From: an uncultured Spartobacteria bacterium
GTDB taxonomy: Bacteria; Verrucomicrobiota; Verrucomicrobiia; Chthoniobacterales; UBA6821
Assembly (NCBI GenBank): GCA_903858595.1
Contig: CAIOJL010000182.1
Span: 1-41,867, forward strand
Direction of reading: 5' to 3'
Length of the DNA stretch: 41,867 bases
Shown here: positions 36,871 through 41,867 of the stretch, piece after piece
How the letters are laid out: every line of letters begins with the position of its first letter
Numbering within the stretch: position 1 is the first letter of the stretch
The notes under the pieces: model-generated
Seen by the model: the letters and a program-made list of their open reading frames with translations, nothing else
Database searches by the model: none
Told to the model about the DNA's origin: nothing
Program-made: the position numbers and the translations under genes

Positions 36871-37477
36871 GAAAAATCCGTCCGGCAATCTGGGCGACAG
36901 CGTGCGTCTCCAAATCCTCTCCGCATTCCGCCGAGAGTGAGGTCATTCTGACGCCAGCAATCCCGCAGGGAATGATCTCATCGAATCCCGGAAGATCTTT
37001 TGCTACGTTCAGCGCGAATCCGTGCATCGAGATCCAGCGGCGCACACCGATGCCGATGGAAGCGATTTTACTCTCTTTTACCCAGACGCCGGTCAGGCCT
37101 TCCCTCCGGATACCCTGGACGGAATATTCTGCAAGAATGTCGATGATGACCTCCTCCAGGAACCGAAGATATCGGTGAAGATCGTGTCCCTTTCTGTTTA
37201 GATTCAGGATAGGATAGCCAACCAACTGGCCGGGACCGTGGTAGGTCGCCTGTCCGCCTCGATTTGTGCGATGGATGGGATGGGGGAGACGGTTCTCCTC
37301 ACCTAGGCTCAACTCATTGCGTGAGCGTCCCATCGTATAGACAGGGTCATGCTCCAGAAGAAGGAGGTCATCGTTCGATTCCCCTGCGATTTTTTCTCTT
37401 ACCAAGGATTCCTGAAGCTCCATCCCCTTCTCATAGCCGATTCGTCCGAGCCACCGGGTCTTGAGTTTGAAGCTCAT
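36833..37477 (-). CDS. lipB: Lipoyl(octanoyl) transferase
   Basis: A 214-residue cytoplasmic enzyme that moves octanoyl from acyl carrier protein to lipoyl domains of 2-oxoacid dehydrogenases and GcvH. The signature RGGQATYHGPGQLVGYPIL (residues 73-91), Lys137 in ESKIASIGIGVRRW, and the acyl-enzyme Cys171 in EIIPCGIAGVRMTSL agree with E. coli LipB (Lys135, Cys169). It overlaps ruvC upstream by 4 bp (ATGA). Its 3' end overlaps the convergent RND gene by 38 bp, so there is no room for a separate terminator. LipA is not in the window. Confidence 0.96.
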   Translation of the reverse strand: MSFKLKTRWLGRIGYEKGMELQESLVREKIAGESNDDLLLLEHDPVYTMGRSRNELSLGEENRLPHPIHRTNRGGQATYHGPGQLVGYPILNLNRKGHDLHRYLRFLEEVIIDILAEYSVQGIRREGLTGVWVKESKIASIGIGVRRWISMHGFALNVAKDLPGFDEIIPCGIAGVRMTSLSAECGEDLETHAVAQIAGRIFLRNLEMLPEGRF

Positions 37478-37977
37478 TTTCCGCGAGTGGCTGTCACTTT
37501 AAGCACAGGGGAGGTTATTGTTCGCAGGTGAGTCAGTCCGATGGCGATTGCGTCCGCAGCATCACTGGGAGGTGTTTCCGTAAGGCCAAGAAGCGCCCGG
37601 ATCATGAAGGCCACCTGTTCTTTACGGGCGGCTCCCTTGCCTACCACTGCCTGCTTCACGCGCTTGGGAGGGTATTCATGGACCGAAAGTCCTCGTTGAG
37701 CGGCAGCCAGAACGGCCACTCCACGAGCCGCACCCAGAATGATCGCCGTGGCATAACTCTGGACAAAGATGACCTTCTCGATGGCTAGCGCGGTCGGCGT
37801 GTGGCGCTCAATAACGCTTCCAAGTTTCTCGTAAATTGCGATAAGGCATCCTTCCTGTGAAAGGGAAGAATGATTTTTTATCACTGCGTATTCGCGACAA
37901 CTGGTCTTCCCATTAGCCTCCTCAAGGATGGCAAAACCGGTACCGCGAAGCGATGGATCTATTGCTAAAATGCGCAT
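37474..37977 (-). CDS. ruvC: Crossover junction endodeoxyribonuclease RuvC
   Basis: A 167-residue Holliday-junction resolvase. The acidic catalytic residues are visible: Asp7 in LAIDPSLRGTGFAI, Glu67 in LAIEKVIFVQSY, and Asp139/Asp142 in SDAADAIAIGLTH. ARGVAVLAAAQRGLSVHEYPPKRVKQAVVGKGAARKEQV is the standard middle part. The length is normal. lipB follows with a 4-bp ATGA overlap. The usual partners ruvA and ruvB are not adjacent. Confidence 0.96.
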   Translation of the reverse strand: MRILAIDPSLRGTGFAILEEANGKTSCREYAVIKNHSSLSQEGCLIAIYEKLGSVIERHTPTALAIEKVIFVQSYATAIILGAARGVAVLAAAQRGLSVHEYPPKRVKQAVVGKGAARKEQVAFMIRALLGLTETPPSDAADAIAIGLTHLRTITSPVLKVTATRGK

Positions 37978-38087
37978 TGTTCGGAGTCTTCGATGAGATC
38001 AGCCATAAATATTCTCAATAACAATCAAAAGAAGCCCCCTGCCGGGCGGGAAAGGGTGGAAGTGACTGCTGAGTTAGCCGGGTCAAT

Positions 38088-38270
38088 TCAATGGCCGCCT
38101 TGAGGCATGAAGCCACCCAAGGCACCAGAGCCCTCCCAACTTGCCGGCTTGTTCCATGGGATCGCACTCACCGCCGAACTTTCGGGCGTCGTGATATCAT
38201 TGCTAGTGGATGTGGCGCATCCAGCTAGCAGTAGTATGAAGAGAATAAGGAAAATCCCGAATCGTTTCAT
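38088..38270 (-). CDS. Small lipoprotein of unknown function
   Basis: A 60-residue protein with a lipoprotein signal peptide (MKRFGIFLILFILLLAGC, lipobox cysteine at 18). The mature part is about 42 residues, rich in Ser/Thr/Gly/Pro, with WNKPASWEGSGALGGF as its only distinctive stretch. There is no Asp after the lipidated Cys, so outer-membrane sorting would be expected by the E. coli rule. It overlaps the upstream coiled-coil gene by 4 bp (ATGA) and is thus coupled to it. The shared motif of such short lipoproteins (NKPxSWEG) suggests a conserved envelope component, but I cannot name it. Confidence 0.75.
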   Translation of the reverse strand: MKRFGIFLILFILLLAGCATSTSNDITTPESSAVSAIPWNKPASWEGSGALGGFMPQGGH

Positions 38271-39085
38271 GGATTGGACTTATTGTCGGAGGAATCATCG
38301 CCCGGACCGGAATAGATGACGGTGTCACCCGGTTGAACGCTCAAACCACCACGGACGCTGTTGACAACAATGTCGGCTATCGAAGTAGAGGGTTCCACGG
38401 TGGTGATACGCACCTTGCCGATTAACTGAGATTTACGTTTGATGAGCATCTCGGCATTGTTTACCACTCCATTGCGGTCCCCTAGATTCAGGACCACAAA
38501 ATTCCATGAGGAATTAACAGCCAGAATACGACCTTCAAGGCCAGCGCGCATCAATTTGCTGCGGCGCTGTGCCTCGCGCTCCTTGAGTGCTTTGAGTTGG
38601 CTCTCCTGATCCCTGAGATTAGCCTGCAGTCTCGTGATTAGGATGTCCTTTTCCTCGAGTTGCTTCTTGAGTTCCTCCGTCGGGTCATTTGCAGGTTTTG
38701 TTGCTGAGTTCAACTTTGCCTCGAGATCCGTAATATGGGCATCCTTGGCAGCCATGTCCGTTTTCAGCTGAGTCAAGGAAGTGTCCTTATCGGCCAGTTG
38801 TTTCTGACTATCGGCGAGGGAATCAGTGAGTTTCGCCTTGGCCGAATTTAGTTCCAGGATCTCAGCGGATTTTTTTTCCCCGTCGCTGGAGAGAAGTGCG
38901 ACTTTTTGATTCGACTCCTTCAAGTCGTTAGACGTCTTGCTTAGATTGTTCTTGGTCGAATCAAGTTCGGTTATCGTCTGTTGCTTGATTCCCCGTTCCT
39001 TGAGAAAGTTGCTACGATTCAGGTAACCAAGTCCCGCAGCAGCAAGTGAGAGAACCGCGGCAAGAATAAGGATGATTTTTTGCAT
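38267..39085 (-). CDS. Membrane-anchored coiled-coil protein with C-terminal SH3-like beta domain
   Basis: A 272-residue protein. The N-terminal membrane helix or uncleaved signal (MQKIILILAAVLSLAAAGLGYL) leads into about 150 residues of heptad-like coiled coil rich in Lys/Asp/Ser/Leu. A C-terminal beta domain of about 80 residues follows (GLEGRILAVNSSWNFVVLNLGDRNGVV to VQPGDTVIYSG), reminiscent of MreC/FlgT-like barrel repeats. It is probably periplasmic and possibly links membrane and cell wall. The track's TTG start at 39136 is less likely than ATG 39083-39085. It is coupled to the small lipoprotein by an ATGA overlap. Specific function is unknown. Confidence 0.75.
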   Translation of the reverse strand: MQKIILILAAVLSLAAAGLGYLNRSNFLKERGIKQQTITELDSTKNNLSKTSNDLKESNQKVALLSSDGEKKSAEILELNSAKAKLTDSLADSQKQLADKDTSLTQLKTDMAAKDAHITDLEAKLNSATKPANDPTEELKKQLEEKDILITRLQANLRDQESQLKALKEREAQRRSKLMRAGLEGRILAVNSSWNFVVLNLGDRNGVVNNAEMLIKRKSQLIGKVRITTVEPSTSIADIVVNSVRGGLSVQPGDTVIYSGPGDDSSDNKSNP

Positions 39086-39194
39086 AAAGGGGGACGAAGA
39101 ACTATTTTTTTTAAAGGGTTTGGATCTATTTCTCAAGTAGCAAAAAGATGTTTCCTTGATTGTTTTACCTTCTTTCTCGGAGTAGCTTTGAAAA

Positions 39195-39294
39195 GTCAGG
39201 GGCTATGGATGAAAGACCGGCGAACCCCGCCAGGGCAGGAATGCAGCAACGGCAGCCAGCTCTCTCTTGCCGTAGTTCCCTGACACTTTTTTTC
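39195..39294 (+). ncRNA. ffs: Small signal recognition particle RNA (4.5S-like)
   Basis: The segment CGAACCCCGCCAGGGC-AGGAAT-GCAGCAACGG matches the conserved domain IV of bacterial SRP RNA: GGAA tetraloop, then the GCAGCA asymmetric-loop strand. The ends GTCAGGG (39195-39201) and CCCTGAC (39278-39284) pair, extended by CTA/TAG across a small bulge, making one long hairpin of about 90 nt. A T-run (CTTTTTTTCT) follows as terminator. This is the RNA partner of Ffh in co-translational membrane targeting. It lies between the divergent coiled-coil gene and argH and has no protein-coding explanation. Confidence 0.9.
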
Positions 39295-39357
39295 TCCGTT
39301 CACCCCGAGTGCTGCATTCGGGCTTTCGGTCTCATCAAAAACAGCTAGAAACAGGGG

Positions 39358-40722
39358 ATGCGCCACGGTCGTTTCGAAGAATCCATGTCCAACCTCCTCA
39401 GGAATTACGGTGAATCTGTCTCTTTTGACTGGAGGCTTTATGCCCACGATATCTTGGGAAGCATTGCCCATGCGCGGGCCCTGGTGAAGGCGGGTTATCT
39501 TACCGGAGACGAGTTTGCATCCATTGAAACGGGATTGAAAGCAATCGGGGAAGAGATCTTTGCGGGCAAGTTCAACTTCTCCGTCGGTCTCGAGGATATC
39601 CACATGAACATCGAGAAGGAACTCACGTCCCGTATCGGCGATGTAGGTGCCAAGCTCCACACGGCACGCAGTCGCAACGATCAGGTGGCCACCGATCTGC
39701 GCCTTTACCTCCGGGATGAGATTGCCGCCCTGCAAAAAGGAGTCCGAAGATTGCAAGGTGCTCTAATAGGGCTCGCCTCCGCGAATGAGACCGTGCTGAT
39801 ACCGGGCTATACCCATCTTCAGCGTGCCCAGCCAATTCCTCTGGCCCATCATCTTCTGGCCTATGTCGAGATGCTAGATCGCGATCTCGGCCGTCTGAGT
39901 GATACGGCCATCCGGATGGATGAGCTGCCGCTCGGCTCTGGGGCCTTAGCTGCCTCAACCCTGCTCCTTGATCGCAAGGCGATCGCCAAGGAACTCGGTT
40001 TTTCTCGCGTTACTCAGAATAGTCTCGACGGGGTGAGTGATCGGGACTTCGCGCTGGAGTTGCTCTCTGCCCTCGCGATTCTGGGAATGCACCTTTCGAG
40101 GCTTTCGGAAGATGTTGTCCTCTGGACCACAACGGAGTTTGGATTCGCCAATCTCAGCGACCGCCATTCCACGGGCTCAAGCCTGATGCCTCAAAAGAAA
40201 AATCCGGACATCGCCGAGCTGACGCGCGGCAAGACAGGTCGCCTTTACGGAAACCTTTTCAGTCTTCTGACCGTCCTCAAAGGGCTTCCGATGGCCTACA
40301 ATCGCGACCTTCAGGAAGACAAGGAAGCGGTCTTCGATTCCGTGGACACGGCCAAGATGGCCCTTGCCGTGACGGCCGAGATGATGACTGCTCTGGTGAT
40401 CAACACGGAAGCCACGACGAAGGCTGCCAACGACCCGGCTCTACTTGCCACGGATCTGGCCGACGAACTGGTGCGGAAGAATATCCCCTTCCGCAAGGCT
40501 CACGATCTTGTCGGAAAACTCGCCGCAGAATCAGCCAAGACCGGCATACCCCTCGACAAGCTTCCGAAAGATTTCATCCTGGAGATCTGCCCGGAACTCA
40601 TCGGGGAGTGGGAGTGGTTGTTTGACCCGATTAGGTCACTAAAGGCCCGGTCCGCAACAGGTGGCCCCTCTCCAGAGAATGTTTCCAGACGGCTGGCCCA
40701 CTGGAAAACCATCCTCACTTAG
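39358..40722 (+). CDS. argH: Argininosuccinate lyase
   Basis: A 454-residue enzyme splitting argininosuccinate into arginine and fumarate, the last step of arginine synthesis. EDIHMNIEKELTSRIGDVGAKLHTARSRNDQVATDLRLYLRD, PGYTHLQRAQPIPLAHHLLAYVEML, LPLGSGALAASTLLLDR and the superfamily signature GSSLMPQKKNPD are intact. The N-terminus MRHGRFEESMSNLLRNYGESVSFDWRLYAHDI is the normal family start (usually W-x-GRF), so ATG 39358 is kept. GGGG lies directly before the ATG. tatC follows 31 bp later. Confidence 0.97.
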   Translation: MRHGRFEESMSNLLRNYGESVSFDWRLYAHDILGSIAHARALVKAGYLTGDEFASIETGLKAIGEEIFAGKFNFSVGLEDIHMNIEKELTSRIGDVGAKLHTARSRNDQVATDLRLYLRDEIAALQKGVRRLQGALIGLASANETVLIPGYTHLQRAQPIPLAHHLLAYVEMLDRDLGRLSDTAIRMDELPLGSGALAASTLLLDRKAIAKELGFSRVTQNSLDGVSDRDFALELLSALAILGMHLSRLSEDVVLWTTTEFGFANLSDRHSTGSSLMPQKKNPDIAELTRGKTGRLYGNLFSLLTVLKGLPMAYNRDLQEDKEAVFDSVDTAKMALAVTAEMMTALVINTEATTKAANDPALLATDLADELVRKNIPFRKAHDLVGKLAAESAKTGIPLDKLPKDFILEICPELIGEWEWLFDPIRSLKARSATGGPSPENVSRRLAHWKTILT

Positions 40723-40753
40723 GCCTGACTCGGGTAAACGGGTAAGTGCATTT

Positions 40754-41533
40754 ATGGAACTAAAGAACGTCTTCTCCTTCCGCGAGCAGGATGACGAGGC
40801 GCTTCCGTTCATGGATCATCTCGGCGATTTACGAGTGATGATCATCCGGATTGCCCTGACCCTTGTTGTGGCAATGGTCGGGGCGTTTTTCTTTCGGGGG
40901 ATGCTGGCAACTGTTGTGCAGCGACCCCTGATTGCAGTCGATCCTGTCAGGGCCAACTCCCTTCAGTCTCTTGGCGTGCCCGATTCCATGACCATCTCCT
41001 TGGAGCTCTCCTTCTACGCGGGGCTTATCATCTCCTTCCCGATCCTCCTGATTTTCCTAGCCCAATTCCTCTTTCCCGCTCTCAAGCCTACCGAACGGAA
41101 GATCCTCCTTCCGGTGGCAGCCTTCGGTATGGCCCTCTTTGTGACTGGGATTCTCTTCGCGTATTTCGTTGTCCTTCCCGGCACGCTCGATTTCTTCTTC
41201 AAGGATGCCAAGTCGATGCATTGGACTCCGACTTGGACCGTGCGCGAGTACTATTCCTTCACCACACAGTTCCTCATTGCCTTCGGTGTCGCCTTTGAGA
41301 TGCCGATGGTGGTTCTGGCCCTGGTCAAGTTAGGTCTTCTGAATGCTGAGAAGCTCCGCAAGGCCCGATCGGTCTCGATTATTACGATCTTTACAGTAGC
41401 CGCCTTCATCACACCCTCACCCGATCTCGTGACCTATCTCCTGATGGGGGGACCGATGGTTCTACTTTACGAATTCTGTATTGTGCTCGCCCGCTGGGTC
41501 GAACCCAAGGTGGAGGCAATTTCACAGGGATAA
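40754..41533 (+). CDS. tatC: Sec-independent protein translocase TatC
   Basis: A 259-residue, six-helix inner-membrane receptor for twin-arginine signal peptides. The N-terminal cytoplasmic motif LPFMDHLGDLRVMIIR corresponds to the usual HLxELR, with Asp instead of Glu. FPALKPTERKILLP holds the conserved loop Glu, and TPSPDLVTYLLMGGPMVLLYEFCIVLARWVEPK the C-terminal helices. The track start at 40661 lies inside argH; ATG 40754 is preferred. tatA/B are not adjacent in the window. No terminator is visible before the IS remnant. Confidence 0.96.
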   Translation: MELKNVFSFREQDDEALPFMDHLGDLRVMIIRIALTLVVAMVGAFFFRGMLATVVQRPLIAVDPVRANSLQSLGVPDSMTISLELSFYAGLIISFPILLIFLAQFLFPALKPTERKILLPVAAFGMALFVTGILFAYFVVLPGTLDFFFKDAKSMHWTPTWTVREYYSFTTQFLIAFGVAFEMPMVVLALVKLGLLNAEKLRKARSVSIITIFTVAAFITPSPDLVTYLLMGGPMVLLYEFCIVLARWVEPKVEAISQG

Positions 41534-41555
41534 AGGGGATAAATGCGATGGAGGA

Positions 41556-41867
41556 ATTTTTTTGAAAGCTTAAGCCCCACTTGTGGAGTTGGTGCCAGAG
41601 CGCGGGTTCTTTCAGGGCAATGCCCAACTCCTTAGCAAGACGTTCACAAAGCTCAGCCAAGGTCAGATCAGGTTGTTTGGCGATCCAGTCGCGAATGAGT
41701 CCCTCCACGGGGGCTATGCGGGAAACACGGTTGCCTCCTTGCGCGAGACTTCTGGTTTTGCCGCTCTCTTCAAAAACGCTTCTTCACCAAGTAGACCCAG
41801 GGACGGCTCACCTCAAATCGCTTGGCTATATCAACTGGTCCATCACCACGTTCCAATGCCCGAATCA
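41556..41867 (-). mobile_element. Remnant of an IS630-type transposase (truncated, frameshifted)
   Basis: Read on the minus strand from the right edge, the first frame gives RALERGDGPVDIAKRFEVSR followed by PWVYLVKKRF, an N-terminal helix-turn-helix, then stops. The adjacent frame continues with EESGKTRSLAQGGNRVSRI, APVEGLIRDWIAKQPDLTL and AELCERLAKELGIAL up to WHQLHKWGLSFQKN. These are the linker and second HTH of IS630 family transposases. The frame changes at a run of five T. The catalytic DDE domain is missing; the frame runs into sequence next to tatC. The element is cut by the window's right edge, so its other end is unknown. Confidence 0.8.

Noticed and set aside
39196-39756. 186-residue minus-strand ORF over the argH start
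   Set aside because: It is antisense to argH and the SRP RNA and shows no protein signature.
41409-41555. C-terminal end of the 41409-41708 minus ORF
   Set aside because: After QKN the transposase similarity ends and the frame reads through the antisense of tatC; it is not real coding sequence.

Overview
The window reads as an ordinary, gene-dense stretch of chromosome from a diderm (Gram-negative) bacterium. It carries two RND efflux pumps with an adaptor, a GT9 (heptosyltransferase-like) protein, a lipoprotein with a lipobox, TatC and a typical bacterial F-type ATP synthase operon. My best guess is the Verrucomicrobiota/PVC group. That rests on the look of the proteins and on many start codons with A/C-rich leaders lacking Shine-Dalgarno sequences; it is an inference that marker-gene phylogeny should test. 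The only mobile-element trace is a decayed IS630-type transposase at the right edge. I see no CRISPR array, prophage or integrase.

Layout. 1-5.9 kb (+): end of a membrane-anchored protein, thioredoxin, agmatine deiminase, transketolase with a strong terminator, then a CECG-motif permease paired with a His-rich TIGR03943-type partner. 5.9-8.5 kb (+): sigma-54 (rpoN) and an Mrp/ApbC-like P-loop ATPase. 8.5-11.1 kb (-): serA followed by glucokinase. 11.1-11.36 kb: divergent control region with a perfect CRP-type palindrome and a well-spaced sigma-70-like promoter. 11.36-18.0 kb (+): atpBEFHAGDC, in which atpB is frameshifted at a TC dinucleotide tract just before its essential arginine. 18.0-21.9 kb (+): a DR2241-like putative Fe-S protein, an amidohydrolase/deaminase and a GT-C/TPR membrane protein. 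22-23.3 kb (+): rph, rpmB and a 67-residue conserved-type small protein, closed by a strong terminator. 23.4-25.9 kb (+): rhodanese, SufE-like protein and GT9 protein. 25.96-26.8 kb (+): tRNA-Asn, rpoZ, smpB. 26.9-29.0 kb (+): trpE-trpG. 29.1-36.9 kb (+): an mdtABC-like tripartite efflux set with a long inverted repeat between the adaptor and the first pump. 36.8-39.1 kb (-): coiled-coil envelope protein and lipoprotein, then ruvC-lipB. 39.2-41.5 kb (+): a small SRP RNA gene (absent from an ORF track), argH and tatC. 41.56 kb to the end (-): IS630 remnant.

Themes. Much of the window is housekeeping: energy (ATP synthase), sulfur and Fe-S handling (rhodanese, SufE-like, Mrp, DR2241-like, LipB), RNA and translation quality control (rph, smpB, SRP RNA, rpoZ) and envelope functions (RND pumps, TatC, GT9, TMTC-like protein). 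I found no clearly new multi-gene system. The strongest items for a second look are the atpB frameshift in a dinucleotide repeat, the CRP-like site upstream of the ATP synthase promoter, the Mrp homologue lacking its CxxC, the short delta subunit, the small protein beside rpmB, and the inverted repeat inside the efflux operon.
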